Source of the DNA: Pseudogracilibacillus auburnensis
Lineage (GTDB): Bacteria; Bacillota; Bacilli; Bacillales; Amphibacillaceae
Direction of reading: 5' to 3'
DNA length: 64,000 bases
Assembly: GCF_003201975.1 (NCBI RefSeq)
Contig: NZ_QJJQ01000001.1
Span: 186,001 to 250,000, forward strand
How positions within the stretch are numbered: the stretch's first letter is position 1; the number at the start of each line of letters is the position of its first letter. A model generated the notes under the pieces. The model made no database searches. It was not told the origin of the DNA and worked only from the letters and a program-made list of their open reading frames with translations. Shown here piece after piece: positions 36,151 through 46,230 of the stretch. The position numbers were made by a program, and so were the translations under genes.

Positions 36151-36323
36151 TGACATAATCATTATTCTCAACTTTCGTACCAATAAAATGAGTGCAAACA
36201 GTTCGCTTGGGTAAGGTTCGGGTGCTTCTAATTATATCTTTGACAACCATAATATAATTTAACCGATTTCCAATACTTCTCCTACTAAAAAGATTTGTTG
36301 TTACATATAAGAAATAAACTGCG

Positions 36324-37160
36324 AATTCGTGTATTGAACCCTGCATTATTCGCTGGAACTGCGCATTCTTGTATAGAACCCATTATTCGCTGGAACTGCG
36401 CATTGTTGTATAGAACCCTGCATTATTCGCTGGAACTGCGCATTGTTGTATAGAACCCTGCATTATTCGCTGGAACTGCGCATTCTTGTATAGAACTCTG
36501 CATTATTTGCTGGAACTGAGCATTCTCGTATTGAACTCTACATTATTCGCTGGAACTGCGCATTGTTGTATAGAACCCTGCATTATTCGCTGGAACTGCG
36601 CATTGTTGTATAGAACTCTGCATTATTCGCTGGAACTGCGCATTCTTGTATAGAACTCTGCATTATTCGCTGGAACTGCGCATTGTTGTATAGAACCCTG
36701 CATTATTCGCTGGAACTGCGCATTCTTGTATAGAACTCTGCATTATTCGCTGGAACTGCTCATTCTGGTATAGAACTCTGCATTATTCGCTGGAACTGCT
36801 CATTCTTGTATAGAACTCTGCATTATTCGCTGGAACTGCGCATTCTTGTATAGAACTCTGCATTATTTGCTGGAACTGCGCATTCTCGTATTGAACTCTG
36901 CATTATTCGTTGGAACTGCGCATTCTCGTATTGAGCTCTATATTATTCGCTAGAACAGTGCATTCTTGTATAGAACTCTGCATTATTTGCTGGAACTGCG
37001 CATTCTCGTATTGAACTCTGCATTATTCGTTGGAACTGCGCATTCTTGTATTAAACTCTGTATTATTCGCATGAACTGCGCATTCCCGTATAGAACTCTA
37101 CATTATTCGCTGGAACTGCCCACTCTCGTATTGAACTTTTCATTATTTCCATGAACTGTG
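36324..37160 (+). repeat. 40-bp tandem repeat array, 21 units
   Basis: Twenty-one direct units without spacers: 20 of 40 bp and one of 37 bp (36364-36400, missing CTG). Each unit is a dimer of related 20-mers: CATTCTTGTATAGAACTCTG and CATTATTCGCTGGAACTGCG, sharing CATT-n-TT and GAACT. Central units are almost identical, while the last four or five are diverged. A short frame at 36966-37154 is repeat-derived. Flanking 36151-36323 holds no gene. Confidence 0.95.
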
Positions 37161-37199
37161 CAGTAACTTAGATTAATTTTCATCTACAAACCTAGTTAC

Positions 37200-37320
37200 A
37201 GCAACGTTGATTTGCGCTTCGGACAGTCGCTTTCCGCGGGCACGGCTTCAGCCTCCGACGCACAGGACGTGCTAGTGTGGGTATTGCGACAAGGACGTCG
37301 CGAACTTAACCCGCATCGTA
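37200..37320 (-). repeat. Remnant of the MITE-like element interior
   Basis: Read on the minus strand this carries GTTCGCGACGTCC, GCACTAGCACGTCCTGTGCG and GGAGGCTGAAGCCGTGCCCG, the interior of copies B and C, without recognisable ends. Confidence 0.6.
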
Positions 37321-37443
37321 GATTTAAAGCATTGTTGTGTGTAAAGAGTATGTGAAATCAAAGTGAATGATTAGAATTATTATAAAAAGGGTGCTATTAT
37401 TGGATTGAACTACATAGTAAATAAATAGGAAGGAGGTAGGAAA

Positions 37444-37932
37444 ATGATGGAGGATGATTTTCTATTAGGGCTTATTTTTGCGTTTTTGGCATTTTTTGTC
37501 GTTTTACTGTTTGTAGGACTTATCTTGTTTATTTTTCAAGCTATCGGGTTGTTTAAAATGGCAAAACGAGAAGGAAAGGGCGATATCGCGTGGCTTGCAT
37601 GGATCCCGATTGTTAGTCAGTTTTTAGTGACATTATTAGTAGAGCGTAACGTGCACCCAGGACTTCGTGGGAAATTTACGTTACTTTATGGAATCGCAGT
37701 CGTATTATCGTTCATTTTAGGTTATTTTATTGCATTCATTTCCTTAATTCCATTTGCGATGTATTTGTATGCATTTTACTTTATCGCGAAAAAATATTCG
37801 GATAATCCAACACTACATATCGTTATTGCCATTATTACGATTGGTTTTTCAACACCGATTCAAATTTTCATCTTTAGAAATCGTGAAGTAATTGATACAG
37901 ATGAATTTATTATCGATGCAAATGAAAATTAA
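37444..37932 (+). CDS. Hypothetical membrane protein
   Basis: Protein of 162 residues with about four hydrophobic segments: one at the N-terminus (8-35), one or two in the middle after a cytosolic KMAKREGKGDIAWLAWIPIV loop, and one near the C-terminus, followed by an acidic tail. A strong GGAAGGAGG precedes ATG 37444 (ATG 37447 is also possible). The WLAWIPIV and YFIAKKYSDNPTLHIVIAI segments resemble uncharacterised Bacillus proteins I have no name for. It lies between two repeat regions and stands alone. Confidence 0.75.
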   Translation: MMEDDFLLGLIFAFLAFFVVLLFVGLILFIFQAIGLFKMAKREGKGDIAWLAWIPIVSQFLVTLLVERNVHPGLRGKFTLLYGIAVVLSFILGYFIAFISLIPFAMYLYAFYFIAKKYSDNPTLHIVIAIITIGFSTPIQIFIFRNREVIDTDEFIIDANEN

Positions 37933-38017
37933 TCGTTTTTGTAAGATGAACAGCAACAATAAAAGAAGAGGTTTGAACATAATTAAAACGATGCAATCCT
38001 GAGTATAGAAAACGCTT

Positions 38018-38477
38018 AGTCGGCTAGAAACGATCACTTCCATGTGACCATTTCTAGCCGACTTTAGCATGTCCAGGGACTACCCTTCGTTCGTCCCGGC
38101 GAAAACATTTGCGACTGCGATTACTCGTCACAATAAACATTGTGCGTCGCAGAAGGAAAGGCATCAGTGCGCCCCCTAAAGACGCTTTAGTACGAGGTCG
38201 ATGACAACCGTCAGTCCTTCGTTTGTCCCACCAAAAGCTTTTGGGACTGCGATAAAACTCGTCTCATCGGAGACCTTTGGGACTGCGCTAAATGCTCGTC
38301 CCACTGTAAAGATTTGCACTTGCGATTACTTGGTGCAAAAATAAACATTGTACGTACGTCGGGAGGCTCACCAGCCGCTTTAGGATGCGCGAAGTATATT
38401 TCTGGAGCGGGTTATCTGTAGCTACCGCTATCATTGTTTAGATTTTTCTTGAAGAAAAATCACTTTTGTCCCAGACT
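38018..38477 (-). repeat. GGCTGGGACA-type element, complex form with strong hairpin
   Basis: Starts with a perfect 13-base stem (AGTCGGCTAGAAA with TTTCTAGCCGACT, 38018-38063) and ends with TTTTGTCCCAGACT. The middle contains repeated GGGACTGCG and CTCGTCCCA motifs also seen in element A at 4440-4570, and GGAGGCTCACCAGCCG as in 20017-20341. It appears to be a mosaic of two repeat families. No gene is present between 37933 and 38485. Confidence 0.65.
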
Positions 38478-38485
38478 AAAAATCA

Positions 38486-39028
38486 TTACTCATTCTCATC
38501 TTGTATTGGAACATGTTTAAATACTTCTTTCGATTCAAAAAAGTGAACTAACCGCTCAATCCAATCAAAATATTGAAGGGATTTTAATGAATCGTTGTAG
38601 TAGTCTTTAGCCTTTTGAAGCTCTTCTTCCGTTGCATGTTCATCGTTTATGATTTCTTTTAAATCACGTATAAGTCTTTCATCTACCTTCCGATTTCGAT
38701 GAACTAAATCTTGCCAATTTTGTGTTAATAAAGTTAGAAAAGTTTCGTATAAATCTTTTTCTGCAATATATGTATCTTTTCTAGATCCCTTTATAAAAAT
38801 TTTTTCTGCAATGTTTAATTGTTCCATCTCCCTTAACACTTGGCTCATTCTTGTTTTACTCATTCCTGTAGTTTCGGCTAATTCATCCAAGTTCATCGGC
38901 TTTCCTTCGTAATAAATGATAGCAATTACTAACCCAATTGTTTTCGCGTAACCATAATACTTCATGTTTTCTGCAACCTGTTCAATAATTCGATTTCTAA
39001 TTAATTCCAATTTGTGTTCATTATCCAT
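38486..39028 (-). CDS. GbsR/MarR-type transcriptional regulator
   Basis: Winged-helix regulator of 180 residues of the GbsR family, whose Bacillus members (GbsR, OpcR) repress glycine betaine synthesis and choline uptake. Helix-turn-helix residues lie in MNLDELAETTGMSKTRMSQVLREMEQLN, with the wing KGSRKDTY. The N-terminal block IGLVIAIIYYEGKPM is characteristic. It starts at ATG 39028. No gbsAB or opu genes are in this window, so its target lies elsewhere or is unknown. Confidence 0.88.
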   Translation of the reverse strand: MDNEHKLELIRNRIIEQVAENMKYYGYAKTIGLVIAIIYYEGKPMNLDELAETTGMSKTRMSQVLREMEQLNIAEKIFIKGSRKDTYIAEKDLYETFLTLLTQNWQDLVHRNRKVDERLIRDLKEIINDEHATEEELQKAKDYYNDSLKSLQYFDWIERLVHFFESKEVFKHVPIQDENE

Positions 39029-39305
39029 TGTATCAACCCATTTATAATTGTTGTAATACTAGATTAGCATATTTTTCTTTTTATGGCAGGAAAACAATGT
39101 AACGTAAATTTTATACAATTCATAAACTTTTAATTGCACGAAGTTAATAATAGCTAAGTATACATAACTATCTCTTTTTTCATTACATGATCGTATAATT
39201 TTCAATTGAATGTTTTCCTACCTTCATGGTATCGTAATGATGTAATAAAAGATCTTCATTAGGGGATGGTCAAAAATACATTTATTTGAAAAGAGGCTAG
39301 AATAA

Positions 39306-39593
39306 ATGTCTATTATTGCAGAGCAACCTTATATCAAAATTATCCGAGAAGTGAGCAGTGTTAAGAAAATGGAGATTGAACACGAAAGAACGATGTATTT
39401 GTTTTCAGATAAAATCGTTACGGAACATCGTGAATTTTCCCTTACTGACGTATTAGATCTATCTTATCGAAAAATTGGTGTTGCTGGAGGGATATTGTTT
39501 CTACATACGAATCATAGTGTATATTCTTATACGGTAAAATCTTCTCCACATCGGTTTATAAATAGTTGTAAAGAACAAATAAAGAAGAGCTAA
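39306..39593 (+). CDS. Hypothetical small protein, beta-rich
   Basis: Protein of 95 residues, probably cytosolic, with alternating strands (RTMYLFSDKIVTEHREFSL, VLDLSYRKIG, GILFLHTNHSVYSYTV) and a C-terminal helix, compatible with a PH-like domain. It begins at ATG 39306 after AAAGAGG and ends directly in a terminator. I recognise no named family. Confidence 0.65.
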   Translation: MSIIAEQPYIKIIREVSSVKKMEIEHERTMYLFSDKIVTEHREFSLTDVLDLSYRKIGVAGGILFLHTNHSVYSYTVKSSPHRFINSCKEQIKKS

Positions 39594-39633
39594 AAGGCTA
39601 CTAACCCTGCAATAGGATGGTAGCCTTTTTTTT
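39592..39633. terminator. Bidirectional terminator between convergent genes
   Basis: AAAAGGCTAC pairs with GTAGCCTTTT and a run of eight T follows. The reverse strand also has an A/T run, serving the YozB-like gene. Confidence 0.88.
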
Positions 39634-39636
39634 CTG

Positions 39637-40176
39637 TTAATAATACGGAGAGATTAATATAAAAACGAGTACACCAGATAAGCTCACATAGAGCCAAATA
39701 GGCATTGTCCAACGCGCAATTTTTCGATGCTTTGAAATGTTTCCTGTAAGTCCCCAAGTGAGCGAAAACAGTGCTAGGGCAACGACAATTGGCGCAAGGG
39801 AAATATGTGAAATCAAAATAAAGTAATAAAATGATTTTAAAAATCCGTCACCACCATACGTCGTGCTAGGCGCTAAATAATGGTAGGTTAAATAGGTGAC
39901 GAGAAACAATGTGGTCGTAGTAAATGCTGCAAAAATAAAGTTACGGTGCATATGGATGTTTTTACGTAATATAAAAAATAATGCCGCAACTAGAAAAATA
40001 AATGTAAATGAGTTAAAAACTGCGTTAAGTCTAGGTAAAATTGTCAAGTCAAACGGAATATCACGATCCTGTTTTGGTAAGAAAAATAAAATGGTGACAA
40101 TTACGTTGATGACAATCGTCAAAGTAATAATGATAGGAGTATAGTTTCGTTCTTTTAGTGTCTGTTTTTTTTCCAT
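39637..40176 (-). CDS. DUF420 membrane protein (YozB/CtaM-like)
   Basis: Membrane protein of 179 residues with five hydrophobic segments and conserved His residues in HMHRNFIFAAF, YLTYHYLAP, ILISHISLAPIVV and NISKHRKIARWTMPIWLYVSLSG, the DUF420 signature. The S. aureus homologue CtaM is reported to be needed for aa3-type heme-copper oxidase maturation. A similar role in cytochrome oxidase assembly is likely here. GGGGAAAG precedes the ATG at 40176. No oxidase genes are nearby. Confidence 0.87.
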   Translation of the reverse strand: MEKKQTLKERNYTPIIITLTIVINVIVTILFFLPKQDRDIPFDLTILPRLNAVFNSFTFIFLVAALFFILRKNIHMHRNFIFAAFTTTTLFLVTYLTYHYLAPSTTYGGDGFLKSFYYFILISHISLAPIVVALALFSLTWGLTGNISKHRKIARWTMPIWLYVSLSGVLVFILISPYY

Positions 40177-40517
40177 TTTCTTTCCCCTTTTTATAGATTC
40201 ATCCCTTTTATCGTAACATGAATAGGAAAAAACTTCAGACTAAAAGTTCAATATAGTATTTGCAATGAATATATGCTTCTTGCCATCCCGTTTTACCCCT
40301 TTCTTGCTTCGTAACGGAAATAAGCACAAATACTTTAGATAGCTAGTATCTTAACGGTTTTGGAGGAGTGAATATCATTCGTCTATTGACGATGAGAAAA
40401 TTCGATCGTTCTGTTTGCTTAAACCGTTTTAATTAACCTTAATTTAACATAAACATCCTTGCTACTAACAAACTATTCTGAAATAATGAATATAACTAAA
40501 CGAATGGGGGGAGACGA
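40177..40517. other. Divergent intergenic region
   Basis: AT-rich gap between the YozB-like gene and the MFS gene. No gene, strong promoter match or repeat was recognised. Confidence 0.4.
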
Positions 40518-41789
40518 GTGAATAAAGAGACTTTTTCGTATGGAAAAATTTTAGCGATAGGAAGTGGCTTTTTTGCCCTTACCCTTGTGTGGACAGTTTA
40601 TAATACATACATGCCACTTATTCTTGGTGAATATATAGAAAGTCGGGCCGCTCGTGGTTCGATTATGGGGTTAGACAATTTAATGGCTGTACTCTTAATC
40701 CCAATTATTGGTGCATGGTCAGATAAGCTAAACAATCCTCTTGGGGGACGTTTACCCTTTCTAGCGGTTGGGATGCCACTTGCAGCACTATTTTTTATTT
40801 TACTTCCTTTTGCAAGTGAACTTACTTTATGGCTTTTACTCGGTGTGGATATTGTATTTTTACTAGCCATGACCATTTATCGAGCTCCTGTTATCGCATT
40901 AATGCCTGATCATACCCCAGTTGAAAAGCGTTCTACTGCCAATGGGATGATTAACTTTATGGGTGGTGTCGGCGCACTTTTAGCATTGTTTGCTTTAGCA
41001 CCGCTTTACGATATATCAGGAACGTATCCATTTATTATTGGTGGTATTTTACTATTTCTCGCTTTTATATTATTGTTTTTTATTGTGGATCGAAAACCGA
41101 AATATGTAAATGTGGAATCGGAAGCAAGTGAAGAAGCGATGGCACTTACATCATTGAAACATGATATTGGAAAACTTTTTCGCCGTTCTTTTCGTGGACA
41201 TTTGCTCATCTTAATGGCGATTTTTCTTTATTTTATCGGTTACAGTGGATTAGAGGCACAGTTTAGTGTGTATGCGACAGAATATCTTGGAACAACAGGT
41301 GGGGAAGCTGGGTTTACACTGGGCTTTTTTAGCCTCGCATTCGTTATATTCGCCATACCAGCTGGTTTAGTTGGGACACGTTTAGGGAAGTCCCAGGCAA
41401 TGCTTCTTGGGTTAGTACTGTTACCCGCTATTTTTCTTATCATGCCATGGATTACGTCTCTTTTATGGTTGAAAGCTTTATTGTTTATTGGTGGTATTGC
41501 ATGGGCGCTAATCAATGTGCAAGCATATCCTTTAGTAGCGGATTTAGGTGGAATGACTAAAATTGGTTTTTTTACTGGGATGTATTATCTGTTTTCGATG
41601 GCATCCTCCATCTTTGCTCCAGCAATACTTGGGCTTACGATGGATTTATTTGGTCATCCAGCACTTTTTTATAGTGCGGCTGTAACTTTTGTCATTGCCT
41701 TTTTCTTACTTAGAGGCGGGATGAACAAATTACAAAGTGCGAACAACGAAACAATAGAACAAAAAACAAATAATCTTTTAAAAGAATAG
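40518..41789 (+). CDS. MFS transporter (GPH/SLC45-like)
   Basis: Twelve-segment membrane carrier of 423 residues. The first helix is followed by GSIMGLDNLMAVLLIPIIGAWSD, the family motif between helices 2 and 3, and LNNPLGGRLPFLAVGMP resembles the RRPY-type loop of sucrose/glycoside (GPH, SLC45) carriers. A central cytosolic loop lies at about 185-220. GTG 40518 follows GGGGGGAG. The glycerophosphodiesterase starts 11 bases after the stop codon, so the two are an operon. That suggests import of a phosphodiester or sugar-related compound, as inference. Confidence 0.85.
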   Translation: MNKETFSYGKILAIGSGFFALTLVWTVYNTYMPLILGEYIESRAARGSIMGLDNLMAVLLIPIIGAWSDKLNNPLGGRLPFLAVGMPLAALFFILLPFASELTLWLLLGVDIVFLLAMTIYRAPVIALMPDHTPVEKRSTANGMINFMGGVGALLALFALAPLYDISGTYPFIIGGILLFLAFILLFFIVDRKPKYVNVESEASEEAMALTSLKHDIGKLFRRSFRGHLLILMAIFLYFIGYSGLEAQFSVYATEYLGTTGGEAGFTLGFFSLAFVIFAIPAGLVGTRLGKSQAMLLGLVLLPAIFLIMPWITSLLWLKALLFIGGIAWALINVQAYPLVADLGGMTKIGFFTGMYYLFSMASSIFAPAILGLTMDLFGHPALFYSAAVTFVIAFFLLRGGMNKLQSANNETIEQKTNNLLKE

Positions 41790-41800
41790 AGGTACATAAG

Positions 41801-42541
41801 ATGAAAACAAAAATATTTGGGCATCGAGGAAGTTCAGGAACACATCCGGAAAATACGATGGCAGCTTTTATCGAAGCCGAAAAAGTTGGTGCAGATGGAA
41901 TTGAGTTAGACGTCCATTATACGAAAGACAATCAATTAGCTGTAATCCATGATGATACGGTTGATCGGACAACGAATGGGATAGGACTTGTCCGGAACCA
42001 CACGTTAAGAGAGCTACAACAATTAGATGTGGGTTCATGGTTTTCTGGAGAATTTAGCAATGAACGGGTTCCATCTCTACAAGAAGTATTCAGTTGGTTA
42101 CAAGATGTTCCACATATACAGTTAAATATTGAACTAAAATATGTTGCGTTAGACTATGTTCAGTTTGAAGAACAAATAGTTCAAGCAATAGAAAAATATA
42201 ATGTGATGGAGCAAGTGATTATCTCCTCCTTTAATCATTATGCTCTGAAAAAGGTGAACGAACTAAATCCAAATATAGAGTGTGCGATTTTATATATGGA
42301 ACGATTGTATGAACCGTGGGATTATGCCAAAACAGTAGGGGCAACATCGCTACACCCAAATGTATTAGTAACAGAACCAACTTTATTAATAGGTGCAAAA
42401 GAAGCAGGATTTCCCGTTCGTGTCTACACAATTAACGATGAAGACAAATTAAAAAAGTTAATGTCGGCACATTGCCCAGCAATTATTACAGATTATCCAG
42501 AAAAAGCGTTAAGAATAAGAAAGGAAATTCAAGGAGAGTGA
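41801..42541 (+). CDS. Glycerophosphodiester phosphodiesterase (cytosolic, UgpQ type)
   Basis: TIM-barrel enzyme of 246 residues that hydrolyses glycerophosphodiesters to glycerol 3-phosphate and an alcohol. Active-site motifs: GHRGSSGTHPENTMAAF (catalytic His and Glu), GIELDVHYTKD (metal ligands) and VIHDDTVDRTTNG (second His). There is no signal peptide, unlike secreted GlpQ, so it acts in the cytosol. Coupled to the MFS gene upstream. Confidence 0.93.
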   Translation: MKTKIFGHRGSSGTHPENTMAAFIEAEKVGADGIELDVHYTKDNQLAVIHDDTVDRTTNGIGLVRNHTLRELQQLDVGSWFSGEFSNERVPSLQEVFSWLQDVPHIQLNIELKYVALDYVQFEEQIVQAIEKYNVMEQVIISSFNHYALKKVNELNPNIECAILYMERLYEPWDYAKTVGATSLHPNVLVTEPTLLIGAKEAGFPVRVYTINDEDKLKKLMSAHCPAIITDYPEKALRIRKEIQGE

Positions 42542-42641
42542 GAGACTAAAATAGTTGATCAAAAGGATGTTGATCTGAGTAGAACGACCAGGCTTCGGGT
42601 TTCTTGGCAGATAAGAAAGTATAAACTTTACTTGACTCGCA

Positions 42642-42693
42642 TAAGTGTTAACGTTAGTTTTCGCTGTCAAAGCTTGGTGAGAAGCCAAGTTTT
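42642..42693 (+). repeat. Small interspersed hairpin repeat, copy 2
   Basis: Begins TAAGTGTTAACGTTAG and contains AGCTTGGTGAGAAGCCAAGT, where CTTGG pairs with CCAAG. It matches copies at 2597-2640 (reversed) and 60723-60775. It sits between the glycerophosphodiesterase and the STAND regulator. Confidence 0.6.
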
Positions 42694-42759
42694 CTATTAA
42701 TGAATCATCTTCTATATATGCTATACTAAACAAAAAGTAAGATTAGGAGGTGACGATTG

Positions 42760-45700
42760 ATGAATAATGTTCAAATTATAAACTCGAAGCTCATCCCTCC
42801 AAGTCCATCAGCTACCTATATGCGTCGGTCTTCCTTTATTAAAAAAATGAAAGTAACTTCCAATTATCGTTTAACCATTTTACATAGTGGTCCAGGATTC
42901 GGAAAAAGTTTAGGGCTCGCACAATATTTCAAGGATGCTTCTATGCAATATAGTTGGTATACCGTTACTGCAGAAGATGATAATTTTATCCCGTTTGTCT
43001 CCTATTTAAAAGAGAGCATTCGTCGTGTCATTCCTACTTTTGGAAATACTTTGCCTAACTTAGCGCGTTCCTCCACTTTCTTAAAAGAGGCAGAGTTACA
43101 TCAATGGCTAGCGTTATTTATCAATGAGTTATGTCATATAGATGATTCATTTACGATGATAGTTGATGATTTTCACTTAGTTGATCATGTTTTTCAGATA
43201 AATGTTATGATGGAAAAAATGATTGAATTACTTCCCCCTCATGTGAACATCATTATTGCGACACGATCATGTCCAAAATGGTCTAACTTACTAAAACTAA
43301 AAGTAAAAAATCATTATTTTGAAATGACAAAAGATGATTTAATCTTTTCCGAAGAAGAAATTACAGTATACTTAGAAGACTATTTTAATATAGAAATCGA
43401 AGAAGAAAAAGCAAGAGAAATAGGTAAGATTACAGAAGGCTGGGCAATTGCAATTAATCTGATCGCTTTACAGTTTTCAGTTTCAGATTTATCTTTTAGC
43501 AAAATGATGAAACCAGTTTATCAAAATCTATTCGATTATTTATCGGAAGAAGTTTTTCAAAGAAGATCAGCGAAAGAGCAGGAATGGCTATTATCATTTG
43601 CTATTTTTCCGACATTTTCTGTTCAACTGATCAACGAATTTTATGAAGAGGAAGCTGTTTTTGGATTAGAAAAGCTAGCTTTGGAACATGGTTTCTTCCA
43701 ATCCTTAGGTGAAGAGGACACGTACCGATATCATGCCTTGTACAAGCGGTTTTTAACGAATAAATGGTTAGAAATCAATCCTAAAAAATTTTCTCTGCTT
43801 CATAAAAAAGCGTCAAACTATTTTTATCGAAAAGGCGATTTTTTTCAATCTACTTATCACGCGTCACAGACAAATGACGATCATTTTATCGCGGAAGTCT
43901 TAGTTAGCACTGCATTGCCACTTATTCGCACTGGACAGTTTGATTGGTTTATCGAAATGTATGATCAGTTAGCTCAAACAGTTAAAAATGAATTTTATGC
44001 ACTTTTTTATTTTAAAGGTGAAGTCCAAAGGTACCGAGCATTTTATGAGCAAGCGCGTCAAGCATATGTAAAGTGCATTGTATACGCTGAACAAAATGAA
44101 GATGCATATTATTTAAGTCGTTCACATGCTGGAATTGCACATATTTTTCTTGATACGATTCAGCCAGCGCTTGCAGAGACGCATTTGAAACAAGCAATTG
44201 ATTGGGCACAACGATCAGATCGTATGAAAGAAAAAGAAAAGGCGATGCTCAAAAGACAATTTGCTGAAAACTTAGTTAATTTAGGTAGAGCGAGAGATGC
44301 TCTTACCTGGGTGAAAGCAGAACAATTACCTGTAACAATTTTACGGGAAGGAAATTTAGATGCGCGTATTTTTTTACGGATGGGAAAACTTGTTGAAGCG
44401 AAGAAAGTATTACAAGAACATATTGCTATACGAAAAACGTTACCAGATTCACACAGGGAAACGGAAGTTCTATTATCGTTAATTTATGGGATGTCGGGTG
44501 AAGTCTATGAAGCCTTGCATAATGCTAAAAAAGGTGTTGAAATCGGAAAGGCAGTAAAGTCGGGTTTTATTGAAGCAGTTGGGTATACGAGAAGAGGACA
44601 TGCTGAAACATTAGCAAATCCATTTATGTTAGAAGATGCTGAAAAATCTTATTGCAAAGCAATCGATATGATGGAGAAACTAAAAGTAGCACGGGTAAAG
44701 GCGGAGCCGTTGATGGGACTAGCGATATTAAAAGCAAGGCAAGGTCAATATCAATTAGCAATCCATTATGGGGAAGCTGCTTTGCAAGAAACAGAAAAAG
44801 TAAATGATGAATGGATGTCAGGATTAATCCAAGTTAGTTTAGGGATTATTTATTTTTATCAAAAAGATTTTGAACGTTCCGAACATCATTTTGTTTTAGC
44901 ACAGCAACTATTTCGCTCTGGTGGAGATTTATATGGTGAAATGATTACTTTATTTTGGCTAATGAACATTTTCTTTCTAGTAGGAGAGTTGGAACGGTTA
45001 ACTTATAGTTCTGAACGTTTTTTCATCATTTGTATCAAAGAGAACTACTTATTCTTTCTAAAGAAAAATACGATGTTTGGCCCTTTGGACAGACAAATTA
45101 TTTATCCAATAGTTAATAAAATAAGAGAACTTCGACCAAAGGATACATATGTACATTTTATTGCGAAAGAAATTAATCTGGATGCGAATGTACATCATCC
45201 TGGTTACTATCTATTTATGAGAACTTTTGGTAGATTACAATTGAGGCTAGGGATGGACATTGTGGAAGAGCAAACTTGGCAACGTGAAAAGTCGAAGGAA
45301 TTATTATTATACTTTTTAATTAATAAAGATAGGTATATACGTAAAGAAGAAATGATGCAAGCACTTTGGGAAAGTATGGATGAAAAAACGGCCGACCGAA
45401 ATTTTAAAGTAACGATGAATGCATTATTAAAAGTATTAGAACCGAATAGGCAAGCTCGTCAACAATCTTTTTTTATTCTAAGAAAAAATAAGATGTATCG
45501 TTTAAGTCCACAGGCTGAAATTGTAAGCGATATCGATTTATTTATGCAATTTGCAATGAAAGGATTAGACGAAAGGGAGCCCAGAACGTCTATTTTTTAT
45601 CTATTAAAAGCATGTACGGTGTATAAAGAAACTCCTTTTGAAGAATTAAGAGATTCGGCGTGGTTAATTCGGGAAAAGGAAACCCTTGAAAATAAGTATA

Positions 45701-45969
45701 TTCAAGTGTCGGAACGGTTGGCACAAAACTATTTGCACGTAAAAGATTATAACCAAGTAATTAAATGGGCAGAAAGATTACTTAAAAAGGATCAAACATG
45801 GGAGGAAGCTTACCGTTTATTAATGTTTGCTTATTATCGATTACAAAATAGATCACAATCAATAAAGTGGTATGAAAAATGTGTGGCGGTATTACAAAAT
45901 GAATTAAATATACATCCCATGGAAACAACAAATGAACTGTTTCAAATGATAACGAAATCGGAAGAGTAA
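42760..45969 (+). CDS. MalT-like STAND regulator with C-terminal SARP-type and BTAD domains
   Basis: Very large regulator of 1069 residues. The N-terminal NTPase domain has a P-loop SGPGFGKS (43-50, like MalT) and Walker B TMIVDDFHLV. A winged-helix segment and about 12 TPR-like helical repeats (roughly 380-760) form the sensor. Near the C-terminus an OmpR/SARP-type DNA-binding domain (KSKELLLYFLINKDRYIRKEEMMQALW) precedes a bacterial transcriptional activator domain (about 910-1065). ATG 42760 follows AGGAGGTGA. It is the likely ligand-responsive activator of the large cluster downstream. It ends in its own terminator. Confidence 0.88.
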   Translation: MNNVQIINSKLIPPSPSATYMRRSSFIKKMKVTSNYRLTILHSGPGFGKSLGLAQYFKDASMQYSWYTVTAEDDNFIPFVSYLKESIRRVIPTFGNTLPNLARSSTFLKEAELHQWLALFINELCHIDDSFTMIVDDFHLVDHVFQINVMMEKMIELLPPHVNIIIATRSCPKWSNLLKLKVKNHYFEMTKDDLIFSEEEITVYLEDYFNIEIEEEKAREIGKITEGWAIAINLIALQFSVSDLSFSKMMKPVYQNLFDYLSEEVFQRRSAKEQEWLLSFAIFPTFSVQLINEFYEEEAVFGLEKLALEHGFFQSLGEEDTYRYHALYKRFLTNKWLEINPKKFSLLHKKASNYFYRKGDFFQSTYHASQTNDDHFIAEVLVSTALPLIRTGQFDWFIEMYDQLAQTVKNEFYALFYFKGEVQRYRAFYEQARQAYVKCIVYAEQNEDAYYLSRSHAGIAHIFLDTIQPALAETHLKQAIDWAQRSDRMKEKEKAMLKRQFAENLVNLGRARDALTWVKAEQLPVTILREGNLDARIFLRMGKLVEAKKVLQEHIAIRKTLPDSHRETEVLLSLIYGMSGEVYEALHNAKKGVEIGKAVKSGFIEAVGYTRRGHAETLANPFMLEDAEKSYCKAIDMMEKLKVARVKAEPLMGLAILKARQGQYQLAIHYGEAALQETEKVNDEWMSGLIQVSLGIIYFYQKDFERSEHHFVLAQQLFRSGGDLYGEMITLFWLMNIFFLVGELERLTYSSERFFIICIKENYLFFLKKNTMFGPLDRQIIYPIVNKIRELRPKDTYVHFIAKEINLDANVHHPGYYLFMRTFGRLQLRLGMDIVEEQTWQREKSKELLLYFLINKDRYIRKEEMMQALWESMDEKTADRNFKVTMNALLKVLEPNRQARQQSFFILRKNKMYRLSPQAEIVSDIDLFMQFAMKGLDEREPRTSIFYLLKACTVYKETPFEELRDSAWLIREKETLENKYIQVSERLAQNYLHVKDYNQVIKWAERLLKKDQTWEEAYRLLMFAYYRLQNRSQSIKWYEKCVAVLQNELNIHPMETTNELFQMITKSEE

Positions 45970-46001
45970 AGGTGATGTGAATGTTCATGTCACCTTTTTT
46001 T
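45968..46001 (+). terminator. Terminator after the STAND regulator
   Basis: AAAGGTGA and TCACCTTT enclose a further TGAA/TTCA pairing and are followed by T residues. 46002-46230 holds no recognised gene. Confidence 0.85.
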
Positions 46002-46230
46002 GGGGGGATAAGGAGTATAATATTTTACTCCTCCACGGCATTTTGTAATGGTAATTTCCACTAATCTGCCCGCTTTTGTGAATCTCTCCGTTTTTCAGTC
46101 GCAAATAGCACTTTATAGAAAAAGACCAGGTTGCTTTTTTGCCATTTTTTCTAATTCTTATCCATTGCAAATTCTTTAAGACATTTAACGAAATGGACAA
46201 TATCACTAAAAAATATTTTTTAAAAATAGT

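Noticed and set aside
36324-37160. CRISPR array
   Set aside because: Repeats abut directly with no unique spacers, units are dimers of related 20-mers, and no cas gene is in the window.
45985-46206. 73-codon minus-strand frame after the STAND regulator
   Set aside because: It overlaps the terminator and lacks a ribosome binding site and family features.
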